Shown in pieces: positions 33,637 to 43,386 of a stretch of 64,000 bases of DNA. The notes under the pieces were generated by a model. That model saw only the letters and a program-made list of their open reading frames with translations. It was not told where the DNA came from and searched no databases. Both the position numbers and the translations under genes were made by a program. Within the stretch, counting starts at the first letter, position 1, and each line of letters opens with the position of its first letter. Origin of the DNA: an uncultured bacterium. Lineage in GTDB: Bacteria; Planctomycetota; UBA1135; GCA-002686595. The stretch spans positions 1-64,000 of the forward strand of contig CALBMX010000066.1 in assembly GCA_937896235.1 (NCBI GenBank), written 5' to 3'.

Positions 33637-36285
33637 CTAATGATCGTCGCGCTCGCCGAGGAGAGCTGGATTGAAGCTTTGAGGGGGGGCTGGCAGGGGG
33701 CCCGATTGCAAATAGGCCTCTAATTCCGGGTTGTGCTCGCCTTCAGGGTCCCTGGCGAGCGCGGATTTGATCCGAGCGGGCCCGGTGGCGAGGCCGGCCT
33801 GCATCTCCGCAATGGCTAAGTGGCGCTCAATGCTGTTGGTGTCCGGAGCGCGCGCGAATGCCCTCGTGAGGACTTCCGCAGCTTTGGGCCAGTTCCCCAT
33901 TTGACCTTCGCAGGCTGCGTATTCCAAGAGCGGGATCAGGTTGAGGTGGTCGGCCTCGTAAAGAGGTGAGAGGAGCTCTGCGGCATCTTTTGGCATGAGG
34001 AACTCAAGGTAGGCGCGCGCTAGGGCATATTCGATTTCGGGCCAGCCGCCAGGCGACTTGTCCAAGAGGAGGGGGCAAATGACGTAGGACTCCTCGGGCA
34101 TCCGTTTGGCGGACAAGATTCTCGCGAGGTGGTTCCAGACAGTGCGTTCGAATCCCGAAGGTGGAACTTTTGTCGCCTCTTGGAGGTTCTCCAGGATCTC
34201 CCGGTCGAGCTCATAGCGCACGTCTGGTTCCGTCCAGGGAGAGCTCTCGATTTGGAGGGCGAGGAGGTCCGCTAGGCCTGCGAGAAAGGCGGGGTCATAC
34301 GCGGCGCTACCCTGGCGAGAGAGGCGTGCGAAGAGCTCGGCGCGGTCCCCGAAGGCGCGCAATTCGGGCCGCGTTTGCAGCCGCGCAAAACCGGAGTGCG
34401 AGCTACCGTTGGGAGCGGGCAGCGCAAAGGTTTCCGCCCCGGGGGCCATGGAGAGCGGGCCCGTGGCAATACCGATGGCCATGTGCTCTAAATCACTTCC
34501 AGCTAAGAGCACGTTGCCCTCCAAAGCGGCCGGAGCGATCGGTGTGCGCGTGTCCATCCAGACGATCGATGTGGTGTTGCCCCCAGCATCTGCGCCCCCG
34601 GCGATCAGGCCGGGCGACAGCGGGGGATCCTCTGCCGTCAGTGCGGTGATTCCCGGGCCGTAGGTCGCTAGGGTGACAACCAAATCGAAGGTGCCCCTAT
34701 CGATCCCTTGGCGCGCATCTCTTTGGGAGATCGGTGGCTTGAGCTTGCCGGCAAACTCAAAGAAGGGGCGGACCTGGTTGACGGACCGCTCCCAGGGAAC
34801 CGTCCACGACAAGTCACTCTGGAAGCTCTGCTCCGCTTGCCAGGTGAGGAACGTCTCCCATCGACCGGTGGTGATTTGACCTGCTAGAAGCACTCGAATC
34901 GTCCTATTTGAGAGAGCCGCTGTTTTCGAAAGAAGATCGAGTGAGGCGCGAAGCTGCAGCTGATCGGACTGCTCGAAGGCGGCATCCGGCGTCATGTAGA
35001 TGCGGTTGAGCGTCAGGACGTCCGCACCTTGCACAGTGGGTTCGACAGTGAGAAGGCCGAGGGGAGTGTCCTCGATAAAAGTGGGCTCGGCTTCAAAGCT
35101 GAGCCAAGGAGAGAACGGGCGAACCGATGGGGCGTCGTAGCCAAGTGGCACTCCAAGGAGAGGCGCGATGAGAAGCAAAGGCATGTAGCGCTTCCGGAGT
35201 GCAGGCTCGGGAGTCGCGGCAAACGCCATGGAGAGCCACCCCGCAAGACATGCGATCGTCCCGACCATGCAGAGCTCCATTCCGCGCGCATAGGGCGCCT
35301 CGTGGCTTCCGTTTAGATGTAAATCTACAGGGAGAATTGGAAGCGCGGCGATGCCAAGTGCGGTGCCGAGCAGCAACGGGAGAAGAGCTGCTTTACGGCC
35401 CGTTGCCGCGAGCAAAATACCGACGGCAAGCGCGGGAAGGAAGAGTCCCCGTGCCGCAATAAGCGCAACCCCTTTCGGGCTTCCGATCGTGGATAGATCG
35501 GCGTCAAAGGAGCGCAAGAATGCGTCGAGTCCGTCGTGCCCCGTGAGTGGTGTGAGCAGGGACAAACTGACCAGGCAGGCGGTCGTGATATAAAGCGGCG
35601 CGCAGGTGAGGGCCAAGCGCCGCGCGACGGGGTTGCTGAGAAGGCCGGAGAAGGCGAACGCGCCAAACGCTGCAATGGCCAGGAAGATCACGCCGCGCAA
35701 AACACCCTCTGCCGGATCGCCATAACCCCAAAGTGCGACCCTCGCGTCGAGCCCCTGGAGGGCGACGGCGAGGCCCAGACCGCCTAGGAATAGGCCGATG
35801 GACATTGCTGGAGTGATGGGGAAATCGGAGAGTGGGGGGGGGCTCTCCGGTTCACCCTCGGGCTCGGCGTGGGCGGATTGGAGCAATCGGTAGCCAAGTA
35901 CCATGCTCGCCGCCAGAGCGAGGGGGGCTGTAAGGGTGCTGCTGTTGAGCACGAGGCCGAGGACAAAGATGGCGAGGGCGAAGAGCCCCAGGTCGGTCGC
36001 TATGGCTTTCGCCCCTAGGGAGCCGACGCGGTTGGAGGCACGCCGATCGAATAGGGTGACGCCGACAAAAACGACAGCGGCAGCCCTCCAGAGGGCGCTT
36101 AGGAGGGGAGCGGGTACCGCTCCTCGGACAACGTCTATTCCGGCCGGGATTTGCCAGCCAAGGGGGTTCCCCACAGACCATAGGACTACGGCAACCATCG
36201 CAACCAGCAAAGCGCGACCAGCTGAGCGCAGTGTCTCGCGGGACCGGAGGGAGAGGTTGGGGGCGTCGGGCTTGCGCTCATTCAT
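33637..36285 (-). CDS. Large multi-pass membrane protein with C-terminal TPR-like region
   Basis: Protein of 882 residues, not assigned to a named family. The first ~400 residues carry about eleven hydrophobic helices. Residues ~400-680 form a soluble domain with a mix of strands and Pro/Gly-rich loops (for example LGLLTVEPTVQGADVLTLNR). The last ~200 residues contain TPR-like helical pairs (EIEYALARAYLEFLMPKDAAELLSPLY, then NWPKAAEVLTRAF). The arrangement of membrane core plus repeat tail resembles the TMTC-like protein at 26142, though the helices differ. It may be an envelope glycosyltransferase or sensor. It is convergent to nothing and divergent from mutY. Confidence 0.72.
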   Translation of the reverse strand: MNERKPDAPNLSLRSRETLRSAGRALLVAMVAVVLWSVGNPLGWQIPAGIDVVRGAVPAPLLSALWRAAAVVFVGVTLFDRRASNRVGSLGAKAIATDLGLFALAIFVLGLVLNSSTLTAPLALAASMVLGYRLLQSAHAEPEGEPESPPPLSDFPITPAMSIGLFLGGLGLAVALQGLDARVALWGYGDPAEGVLRGVIFLAIAAFGAFAFSGLLSNPVARRLALTCAPLYITTACLVSLSLLTPLTGHDGLDAFLRSFDADLSTIGSPKGVALIAARGLFLPALAVGILLAATGRKAALLPLLLGTALGIAALPILPVDLHLNGSHEAPYARGMELCMVGTIACLAGWLSMAFAATPEPALRKRYMPLLLIAPLLGVPLGYDAPSVRPFSPWLSFEAEPTFIEDTPLGLLTVEPTVQGADVLTLNRIYMTPDAAFEQSDQLQLRASLDLLSKTAALSNRTIRVLLAGQITTGRWETFLTWQAEQSFQSDLSWTVPWERSVNQVRPFFEFAGKLKPPISQRDARQGIDRGTFDLVVTLATYGPGITALTAEDPPLSPGLIAGGADAGGNTTSIVWMDTRTPIAPAALEGNVLLAGSDLEHMAIGIATGPLSMAPGAETFALPAPNGSSHSGFARLQTRPELRAFGDRAELFARLSRQGSAAYDPAFLAGLADLLALQIESSPWTEPDVRYELDREILENLQEATKVPPSGFERTVWNHLARILSAKRMPEESYVICPLLLDKSPGGWPEIEYALARAYLEFLMPKDAAELLSPLYEADHLNLIPLLEYAACEGQMGNWPKAAEVLTRAFARAPDTNSIERHLAIAEMQAGLATGPARIKSALARDPEGEHNPELEAYLQSGPLPAPPQSFNPALLGERDDH

Positions 36286-36354
36286 AGCTGCAGTCTAGCG
36301 AGGAAGTGGCCAAGAAGGCAGCGGAGAGCAAACTCCCCGCTAGACTGATCGACT

Positions 36355-37530
36355 GTGAAGCTTCCAACAATGACAAGCCCTCCGACGGCCCTTCGGCTCG
36401 ATTTGATCCGCTGGTATCTGAAGGATCGGCGCGATCTAGCCTGGCGGCGGACGCGTGACCCCTACGCAGTTTGGCTGAGTGAGGTCATGTTGCAGCAGAC
36501 ACGGGTCGAGGCTGTACTCGGGTATTGGGCGCGTTTTTTGGACGCGCTTCCTACGGTCGAGGCGCTTGCCTCTGCCAGCGAGGAGCAGGTCGTCGCCCTG
36601 TGGAGTGGGCTGGGGTACTACCGTCGCGCGCGCTCATTGCACGCCGCCGCCAAACGGGTGGTGGACGAGTATGGTGGCACCTTGCCAAGTGGAGTAGCCA
36701 GCCTCGCCGCTCTGCCTGGATTTGGACCCTACACCGTCGGGGCGGTCCGCTCGATCGCTTTTGGCGAGTCTGCAGCGCTGGTGGACGGGAACGTCGCGCG
36801 GGTGCTCTCGCGCCTGTTTGCGCTTGAACTGGAACCGGGTGCGGGCGCCTCAAATCGCGTGTTGTGGGCTGTTGCGGAGAGTTTAGTACCCGCCGCGCTT
36901 TCCAAAGCGGCACGCCTCAAGGATCCCCGTTCGCTTGAGTGCCGGGACCCCCAAGGCCAAATGGCAACGGACAGTGGACCTGGTACTTGGAACCAGGCGC
37001 TCATGGAGCTGGGCGCAACGATTTGTGCACCGACTCGCGCTGCGAAGAAGTCCACTCGTGGTCCGCTCTGTGATACGTGCCCCGTCTCACGGCACTGCCT
37101 TGCTTATGCCGCGGGTCGCACGCATGAGCTGCCGCTCGTCAAGAAGCCGGTTCCCTCCATAGAGGTGGCCTTGGAGATTCTTGTGATTGAAACTGAGGCC
37201 GGCTTCCTTATGCGTCGTCGCCCAGACAGCGGGAGGTTGGCGAGCATGTGGGAGTTCCCGACCCGCGAGGTCGACTCTACTTTCTTGTGGCCCGACGAGT
37301 TTGACCGAGCGACTGCGACGGGGAGCGTTTCCGAGTTGTGGTCGCTCGGTTCACCTCAGAAGAATCATCTCCATGCGATCACGTGTCACCGAATTCGAGC
37401 TAGCGTAAGGCACTTCGGCACAAACAAGTCCTCGCATCCACCGAGCACAAACTATGATTACGTTCCGCGCGAGCGCATGGAGTCCTTGCCCTTGACGGGG
37501 CTCTCCGCCAAAATCATGGCTGCCCTATAA
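36355..37530 (+). CDS. mutY: A/G-specific adenine DNA glycosylase
   Basis: Base-excision repair enzyme that removes adenine paired with 8-oxoguanine. The catalytic Glu43 is in SEVMLQQTRVEAV. The helix-hairpin-helix is LPGFGPYTVGAVRS and catalytic Asp144 is in LVDGNVARVLSRL. The 4Fe-4S ligands are present in CAPTRAAKKSTRGPLC-DTC-PVSRHC, where the first spacing is 14 residues instead of the usual 6. A charged insertion (KAARLKDPRSLECRD) precedes the cluster. The C-terminal third is a NUDIX-like domain that reads 8-oxoguanine. The track start is a GTG; an ATG 15 bases later is a fair alternative. Confidence 0.95.
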   Translation: MKLPTMTSPPTALRLDLIRWYLKDRRDLAWRRTRDPYAVWLSEVMLQQTRVEAVLGYWARFLDALPTVEALASASEEQVVALWSGLGYYRRARSLHAAAKRVVDEYGGTLPSGVASLAALPGFGPYTVGAVRSIAFGESAALVDGNVARVLSRLFALELEPGAGASNRVLWAVAESLVPAALSKAARLKDPRSLECRDPQGQMATDSGPGTWNQALMELGATICAPTRAAKKSTRGPLCDTCPVSRHCLAYAAGRTHELPLVKKPVPSIEVALEILVIETEAGFLMRRRPDSGRLASMWEFPTREVDSTFLWPDEFDRATATGSVSELWSLGSPQKNHLHAITCHRIRASVRHFGTNKSSHPPSTNYDYVPRERMESLPLTGLSAKIMAAL

Positions 37531-37552
37531 GTCGCCCCCCTCTTTCCAAGTT

Positions 37553-38479
37553 ATGACCTCCATCAACGAAATCGCCGGACTCATCTCCGACGCACCCCAG
37601 TCCAAAGACGGAGTCACCATTGTGATTCCTGTTTACAACGAGGAGAACGGCGTTTCCGGCGTGATGGAGCGCCTTGCCGCCTTAGATATAGGCGCACCCA
37701 AGGAAATCCTTGCGGTCAACGATGGCTCGACGGATTCAACCAGCGTGAAACTTGCCGAGGCCGCGGCGAAGTTTCCCGAACTGCGCGTCGTGACCCATAG
37801 GAGAAATCTCGGCTACGGAGCTGCTCTCAAGACCGGCTTCGGCCAGGCGAGACACGCGATCGTTGTGATCACCGACGCCGACGGGACCTATCCTGAGGAC
37901 CGCATTCGCGAGCTGCTCGACTGCGTAGATGATGGCGCCGAGATGGCGGTCGGCGCTCGCGTTGGCGAGAATGTTCACATCCCCCTGATTCGCAGGCCCG
38001 CGAAAGCGGCACTGCGCCACTTGGCCTCCTACTTAGCTGGCACGCGCATTCCCGACTTGAACTCGGGCTTGCGCGCATTTCAACGCAGCCACGTGATGGC
38101 CTACAAGCCGATTCTACCGAACGGGTTCAGCTTCACGACAACGATCACACTCGCCTCGCTCACCAACAACCACCGCGTCGATTACATCGACATCGACTAC
38201 GCCCACCGCTCCGGCAACTCGAAGATCCGACCGATCGCGGATACGGCGCTATTCATCGCTCTGATCATTCGGACCGTCATCTACTTCAACCCTCTGAAGG
38301 TGTTCTATCCCGTTGCAACGATGCTGTTCCTCGGCCTGCTGGCGACGCTGGGCAATGACCTCTTTCTTGTTGACGAGCCCAACCTGAGCGACAAGACCGT
38401 CTTGATGTTCGTGGCCTTCATCCAGATTCTGTCTGTGGGTCTACTCGCCGATTTGATCGAGAAAAAGGCGCGGCTCTAA
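37553..38479 (+). CDS. Family 2 glycosyltransferase, polyprenyl-phosphate sugar type
   Basis: Inverting GT-A glycosyltransferase of 308 residues. The nucleotide-sugar-binding segments are VTIVIPVYNEENGV, LAVNDGSTDST and the metal-binding VVITDADGTYPEDRI. The domain is followed by two hydrophobic helices (VIYFNPLKVFYPVATMLFLGL and TVLMFVAFIQILSVGLL), the layout of DPM1/PMT-like enzymes that make polyprenyl-phosphate sugars at the inner membrane. It follows mutY on the same strand by 22 bases, though the functional link is doubtful. Donor sugar is not known. Confidence 0.88.
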   Translation: MTSINEIAGLISDAPQSKDGVTIVIPVYNEENGVSGVMERLAALDIGAPKEILAVNDGSTDSTSVKLAEAAAKFPELRVVTHRRNLGYGAALKTGFGQARHAIVVITDADGTYPEDRIRELLDCVDDGAEMAVGARVGENVHIPLIRRPAKAALRHLASYLAGTRIPDLNSGLRAFQRSHVMAYKPILPNGFSFTTTITLASLTNNHRVDYIDIDYAHRSGNSKIRPIADTALFIALIIRTVIYFNPLKVFYPVATMLFLGLLATLGNDLFLVDEPNLSDKTVLMFVAFIQILSVGLLADLIEKKARL

Positions 38480-38506
38480 GGCGCGTCTTCGCCTCGTGAC
38501 GGACCT

Positions 38507-38968
38507 CTAGTTCGAGGCCGGCAAGCAGGCTAGAACGAGCTCTTGAAGGAAGGCCTGGAGTTCAGATCGATCCGCAGTATTTGGATCTAGGGTGGTTTGA
38601 ATCTGCGCGCAATTCGCCCGGCCAGCTTTGTCGAGTGTGATGGGAAGGTACCGGCTGCGAGTGGGTATGCCGGTTTCGGTGGCACTCAGAGTGAGATGCA
38701 AGCGGCTGTCCTTTAGGTCGATGCCGAGAAGGAGCTCTTCCCCATTCGTCAAGCCCAACCGGTAGTGCACTTGACCGTTGATCGGTGCGTCCGGATGCAG
38801 GCAACCTTTAAGGTCGATGCGCCGTCCGTCGCTGAGGTGTAGACGCTCGGCGAGCAAATTGAGGTCACGCAGCTTGTAAAGGATGAGGCGCGAGTCCTCA
38901 GCCGTGAGATGTGAGGACGTCACCGAGGTGTGACTTTGGGCAATGCCTTGAGAATCTGTAATGATCAT
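38507..38968 (-). CDS. Hypothetical protein
   Basis: Protein of 153 residues with no signal peptide or membrane segment and no family that I recognise. An N-terminal helical part (SRLILYKLRDLNLLAERLHL) leads into alternating beta strands (GQVHYRLGLTNGEELLLGIDLKDSRLHLTL) and ends in a helix (SELQAFLQELVLACL). The pattern could suit a small PilZ-like or regulatory barrel, but the diagnostic RxxxR motif is absent, so I make no claim. It is convergent with the glycosyltransferase and divergent from the HEAT/VWA gene. Confidence 0.62.
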   Translation of the reverse strand: MIITDSQGIAQSHTSVTSSHLTAEDSRLILYKLRDLNLLAERLHLSDGRRIDLKGCLHPDAPINGQVHYRLGLTNGEELLLGIDLKDSRLHLTLSATETGIPTRSRYLPITLDKAGRANCAQIQTTLDPNTADRSELQAFLQELVLACLPASN

Positions 38969-39129
38969 GACTTTTCGAAAGGTGTCGGGAACATATCCAC
39001 CCAGACCCTGGCTGTATCGACGTTACTTTGGAATAAGTTGATAGCCTGTAGATTCGTTGTTCCGGGTTACAACCTGAAACGGCGGCTCTGTGCACCCCCA
39101 AGTACGATTTTACCGATTGACGAACTCTC

Positions 39130-41328
39130 ATGTCTCTCTTGCGATTTCTCAGCTATTCCCTGCTCGCCGGCCTCACGTTGCCGTTTTTTGGAACGGGAGT
39201 GGCGATGGCGAGTCCGCTAAGTCACGCGGTGCAGCCCGTGCGAACCTCCGCTTTTGATGAGCTTGATGACGCGATCGCCGATCTTAAGAAGTCGTCTGAT
39301 CTAGCCGAGATTGAGCAAGTCCAAAAGGTGGCGGGGTTCCGCAACCGCAAGGCGCTTGACGCGCTACTCGCCATTTATGGAGAGACACCAAGTGCTTACA
39401 TCAAGCGCGCCATCCTTGTGTCGCTTTCAGATTTTGACACCGTCGACGGCTGTGCTGCGGACGCTCTTGATCATCTGATGAACGAAGCTGTAGGGAACAA
39501 GATGCGAGAGCTGCGCACGGCGGCCTTGGATAGCTTGGTTGGTTGCCGGAGCCATGGTGCCTCGTACTTTCGGATGATGGTGGACTCCGATGCTGAGGAT
39601 GAGATCCGCGTCACCGCACTTGAAGTACACATCGGCATGCGGGAACCCGATGACGAGCTGTGGTACGAGCGTATCTACAAGAACGGAATGGGAGTCATTC
39701 GCGATGAGGGCAAGCGCAAATCCAAGGACGAAAAGCCCGTTGGTCCACGGCCCTTGGACGAGCTGCGTGTCGTCGCCTTTGGGGCGCTCGCAGGAGCGAT
39801 GGACATCGGAAAGCTAGAGGAGGCGGCCGAGGACCGCTCGGGATCGATACGAGTTCGCGCTGTCGAGGAGCTTTTCAACCGCGGCGACAAGAACATCGAG
39901 AAGCGTGCAACAGAGGTCTTCGACGATAACAATGAGCGCTCCCAGAACCGCGCCGCGGCCGCGCGGATCCTGCTCGATCTCGGCGGAGTTAAATTCGCGA
40001 AGGTCGCGATCAAGGAGGGCACGAAGCGCACGACGCCAGGCGTACTTCGCATGGAGATCGCCAGCGAGCTTGCCAACCGAAAAGATGAAGGCATCAACAA
40101 GCTCATCCTGAAGGGATTTGGCAAAGGCAACTCGATCGAGAAGCTGTTCTTTCTTCGTGCAGCAGCAAATATCGATACCGAGAAGCTTGAAAAGCCGACG
40201 TTGAAAATGCTGAAAGACAAGGAGCACGAGGTCATCGAGGCCGCGGTTGAGTTTGCGATCAATCATCGCTTCGGAGGCGTCGAGGCGGCCGTGCAGGATC
40301 TATTCGACGATGCTGAAAACGAGGTCGACCGAGCCTTGTTGCTAACGTCTTTGGGGCGATTCAAGGGAGGGGCGGAGTGGCGTGTGCAGCTGGAAAGTTA
40401 CGTTACTGCGGGTAGTGCAGAGATGCGCAACACAGCGCTACTGATGCTCTCCGAATATGGAAAGGCGCAACTTCCAACGGTCATTCAAGCGCTTGATCAC
40501 CCGCTTTGGTCGACGCGCTTGGTCGCCTTAGAGGCGATCGAGAAGATGCGGATTGGCTCAGCAGTTGGGGAGGTGATTGCCCGCCTTGAGGCCCAAACTG
40601 GGCGGATGCGTGTCGAGTTTGCATCTAGCTTGTTTCGGATGACGGGCCAGTTTTTTGGATCACGCTACCAGCCGTGGAAGGCGTGGTGGGAGCAGGAAGG
40701 TGGCGCCGACTTCGCCATGCTGTCGGATTCCAAATTGAAGCTGAAGGAAGAAGAGCGTGAGATCCGCAAGCTCAAAGAGTTGACTGCTGCACGCTTCTTT
40801 GGGATTCAAATCGAATCTGAAAGGGTCGTCTTCATCATCGATATTTCGGGCTCGATGAGCGAGCTTACCCGTGGGCACTATGTCGACTCCCCTGGCGAGC
40901 CCCGGATCAACTTGGCGATCCGTGAGCTGGACAAGTGTCTGGACCAACTGACGCGCACCAGCTTCTTTAATATTGTCCCGTTCTCGTCCTCGGTCGCCCC
41001 ATGGTCGGACGACATCAAGCTTTGGACACCCGAAGTTCTTGCCGATGCAAAGACGTTCGTCCAGCGGCTTGGCGCAGGTGGAGGCACCAACTTGTTTGGT
41101 TCCCTCGAGTTCGTTTTCGAGGACCCGGAAGTGGATACGATCTTTATTCTGTCCGATGGGGAGCCGTCCGTGGGGCGCCTTCTAGACCCACGGTCGATTC
41201 GCGATGAAGTCGCTAAATGGAACAAGAGCCGCGAGGTCAAAATCCACTCCATCGCAATCGGGGGGAGTTTGCAGGTCTTGGAGTGGCTCGCAGAGGACTC
41301 GGGTGGAACTTACGTACGGTTCCCTTAG
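39130..41328 (+). CDS. Exported HEAT-repeat protein with C-terminal VWA domain
   Basis: Protein of 732 residues. An N-terminal signal (FLSYSLLAGLTLPFFGTGVAMA) is followed by about 480 residues of Ala/Leu/Glu helical repeats of HEAT or Armadillo type, for example ALDALLAIYGETPSAYIKRA and LPTVIQALDHPLWSTRLVAL. The C-terminal von Willebrand A domain starts near 566, with the metal-site motif VVFIIDISGSMS and later Thr and Asp residues (GGGTNLFGSLEFVFED and IFILSDGEPS). The combination suggests a scaffold that binds ligands through the VWA metal site, outside the cytoplasm. No function is known. A terminator-like hairpin follows. Confidence 0.86.
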   Translation: MSLLRFLSYSLLAGLTLPFFGTGVAMASPLSHAVQPVRTSAFDELDDAIADLKKSSDLAEIEQVQKVAGFRNRKALDALLAIYGETPSAYIKRAILVSLSDFDTVDGCAADALDHLMNEAVGNKMRELRTAALDSLVGCRSHGASYFRMMVDSDAEDEIRVTALEVHIGMREPDDELWYERIYKNGMGVIRDEGKRKSKDEKPVGPRPLDELRVVAFGALAGAMDIGKLEEAAEDRSGSIRVRAVEELFNRGDKNIEKRATEVFDDNNERSQNRAAAARILLDLGGVKFAKVAIKEGTKRTTPGVLRMEIASELANRKDEGINKLILKGFGKGNSIEKLFFLRAAANIDTEKLEKPTLKMLKDKEHEVIEAAVEFAINHRFGGVEAAVQDLFDDAENEVDRALLLTSLGRFKGGAEWRVQLESYVTAGSAEMRNTALLMLSEYGKAQLPTVIQALDHPLWSTRLVALEAIEKMRIGSAVGEVIARLEAQTGRMRVEFASSLFRMTGQFFGSRYQPWKAWWEQEGGADFAMLSDSKLKLKEEEREIRKLKELTAARFFGIQIESERVVFIIDISGSMSELTRGHYVDSPGEPRINLAIRELDKCLDQLTRTSFFNIVPFSSSVAPWSDDIKLWTPEVLADAKTFVQRLGAGGGTNLFGSLEFVFEDPEVDTIFILSDGEPSVGRLLDPRSIRDEVAKWNKSREVKIHSIAIGGSLQVLEWLAEDSGGTYVRFP

Positions 41329-41349
41329 CCGCGGTGACATCTCAACTCA

Positions 41350-41385
41350 CAAAGTGCCTCCCAGCGAGAGCTGTGGGGCACTTTG
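41350..41385 (+). terminator. Terminator-like hairpin after the HEAT/VWA gene
   Basis: CAAAGTGCC and GGCACTTTG form a 9-base-pair outer stem with further imperfect pairing inside (CCAGC/GCTG), 21 bases after the stop codon. There is no T run after it, so its strength is uncertain. Confidence 0.6.
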
Positions 41386-41437
41386 CTGCCATCAAATCCT
41401 CCGTTCGGCACGTGGAATGGGGTAGCCTCTAGGCGCT

Positions 41438-42574
41438 TTGAAGAAGACCGTTCTACATATTCTGGCCCCCATAGCTATGTCCATCGCCGTTCTGGCGGGG
41501 TTGATGTGGTTTACAGGGATGCCCATTCAGGAGGTGTTGGACACCATCGGCTCGCTGTCCCCTTGGGCATATCTGGGGGCGCTTTCCTTCCACCTTTGCA
41601 CGTATTGTCTACGAGCACTGCGCTTTTGGATTCTGATCCCCAAGCCGATCCGACCGACTTACAGACGGGTTTGGGTCCTTGCCGGCGCTCACAACTTGGC
41701 TTCGTACGTCTTGCCAGCAAAAACAGGTGAGGCGAGCTGGGTGGTCTACTTGCGCACCTATACGGGAGTGCCGAGCGCGCCTGGAATCGCATCCTTGGTC
41801 GTGTCTCGTCTTCTTGATGCCGCGGTATTAGCCTGCTCGATCTCGCTCGCGTGCATGTACCTAGGCACTGTTGGAGACCACAGCCACCTTGAGGAGGTGG
41901 CGAAGTACATTGCGCCTCTCGCTATCTTCGGAGTCGTCGCAGGATTGATATCGATACGGGGCGATTTGCTCGTTCACCTTTTGTCCGTGACTTTGCGCTT
42001 CACCAAGCTACACCGCTGGGCGCTGGGCGAGCGCCTCATCGAAAAGGTCACCCAGATTGCCCACGCGATGCGCCGCGCCAGCCGGGGCCGCAGCTTGGGA
42101 GCCGCCGCGCTGGTCACGGTTCCGGTTTGGTTTTGTATCTTTGGGTTCTACTGGTTGCTCGCTCGGAACATGGACATCGACTTTGGCTTTGAGTCTAGAT
42201 TGACCTATCCAGAGGCCGTTTTCGGTTCGAGTTTCGCGACCGTAGCCAACCTGCTTCCGATCAACGGCGCCGCAGGTGGAGGAACACAAGAGCTCGGTTG
42301 GGTGACTGGATTCCGGCTATTGGGCATCGAAAACGCCCGCGCGCTTAGTGTCGGATTAGCGGTTCACTTCGTCCAACTCTTCAATGTCGTCGCGGTTGGC
42401 ATGTTCTCGCACTTTGTGATGAAGGGCATGTCGAAACCCGCGCGAATCGATATCGAGGCGCTCGCCGCGGAATCCGCATCACTAGAAGCACAATTGGATC
42501 CGGACTTTAGGAGTAATCTCTCGACGGAAACCGAAGCCGCCACAACCGAGAAGCCCGTCACTCGGGTAGATTGA
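41438..42574 (+). CDS. Lysylphosphatidylglycerol-synthase-TM/flippase-like membrane protein
   Basis: Integral membrane protein of 378 residues with about eight helices, matching the UPF0104/AglD/LPG-synthase transmembrane family. Typical features are LCTYCLRALRFWIL near the N terminus, HNLASYVLPAKTGEASWVVYL, SRLLDAAVLA and NLLPINGAAGGGTQELGWV. Members include the flippase domain of MprF and AglD-type sugar-lipid proteins, so movement of a lipid-linked molecule across the inner membrane is likely. The start is TTG. It runs directly into the methyltransferase gene with at most a few bases between. Confidence 0.86.
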   Translation: MKKTVLHILAPIAMSIAVLAGLMWFTGMPIQEVLDTIGSLSPWAYLGALSFHLCTYCLRALRFWILIPKPIRPTYRRVWVLAGAHNLASYVLPAKTGEASWVVYLRTYTGVPSAPGIASLVVSRLLDAAVLACSISLACMYLGTVGDHSHLEEVAKYIAPLAIFGVVAGLISIRGDLLVHLLSVTLRFTKLHRWALGERLIEKVTQIAHAMRRASRGRSLGAAALVTVPVWFCIFGFYWLLARNMDIDFGFESRLTYPEAVFGSSFATVANLLPINGAAGGGTQELGWVTGFRLLGIENARALSVGLAVHFVQLFNVVAVGMFSHFVMKGMSKPARIDIEALAAESASLEAQLDPDFRSNLSTETEAATTEKPVTRVD

Positions 42575-42579
42575 GCGCT

Positions 42580-43377
42580 ATGTCAGCCCCCTCCTCCCAA
42601 GATGGCGTTAGCGACCAGAACGCGCTAGCCCAGATCGAATTGCACAAGGCCCTCGCTCCGCGATACGCCTACCGTTACAGCTTCGAGTTTTCGCGGCTCT
42701 TCCAGCAGGATTGGCACGCGGAGATGATCTCTCATGTGCCGGCGGGGGCGAAGCACATTCTCGACCTTGGCTGCGGCACGGGGTTCTTCCTTGCTGAACT
42801 TGAGGAGAAGCATCCCGGTTCGGTTGGGCTGGATATCAGCCACGAGATGTTGAAGGTGTCCGACCAGTACGTTCCGGGCGTCCGCCTCGTGACTGGGGAT
42901 GCCGAGCGCTTGCCGTTTCAGAAAGGGCGCTTCGACGTCGTCTTTTGCAAGGGAAGTCTACATCACACGCGTGACCACGTTGCGTTCCTCAAGAACTGTC
43001 GCGAGGTTCTTGGCCCAGACGGCAAGCTGATTATGAGCGAGCCGTGCAACGACAATCCAATCATCCGCGCGGCCCGTGCGATCCTCTACAAGAAGTCGCA
43101 GCACTTTGACGTCGGCGACCAGGGTTTCACAAAGGCGGGGATCATCTCACTCTGCGAGCAGGCGGGCTTCGAGGTCACCCTTGTGAAGAAGTATGGCATC
43201 CTCGCCTATACCTTCGCCGGCTTCCCGGACCACTTGGGCATCCTGCGCTATATCCCCGGCAATGCACTGATCACGAAGCTCTTCATCGGGCTTGATCGTT
43301 TGCTTTGTGCGACGCCCGTTCTGAATCTACTTGGCTTCCATATCGTGATCGTAGGCAAGCCGAAGGTCGGCGCTTAA
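42580..43377 (+). CDS. Class I SAM-dependent methyltransferase
   Basis: Methyltransferase of 265 residues from the ATG at 42580 (the track's TTG at 42571 overlaps the previous stop). Motif I is ILDLGCGTGFFLAEL, the acidic strand-2 end is SVGLDISHEML, motif post-I and the catalytic region include VFCKGSLHHTRDH, and LGPDGKLIMSEPC follows. The hydrophobic C-terminal third may touch a membrane or lipid. Context with a flippase-like protein and a second methyltransferase suggests a lipid or polyprenyl substrate, but none can be named. Confidence 0.88.
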   Translation: MSAPSSQDGVSDQNALAQIELHKALAPRYAYRYSFEFSRLFQQDWHAEMISHVPAGAKHILDLGCGTGFFLAELEEKHPGSVGLDISHEMLKVSDQYVPGVRLVTGDAERLPFQKGRFDVVFCKGSLHHTRDHVAFLKNCREVLGPDGKLIMSEPCNDNPIIRAARAILYKKSQHFDVGDQGFTKAGIISLCEQAGFEVTLVKKYGILAYTFAGFPDHLGILRYIPGNALITKLFIGLDRLLCATPVLNLLGFHIVIVGKPKVGA

Positions 43378-43386
43378 ATCCAAGCC

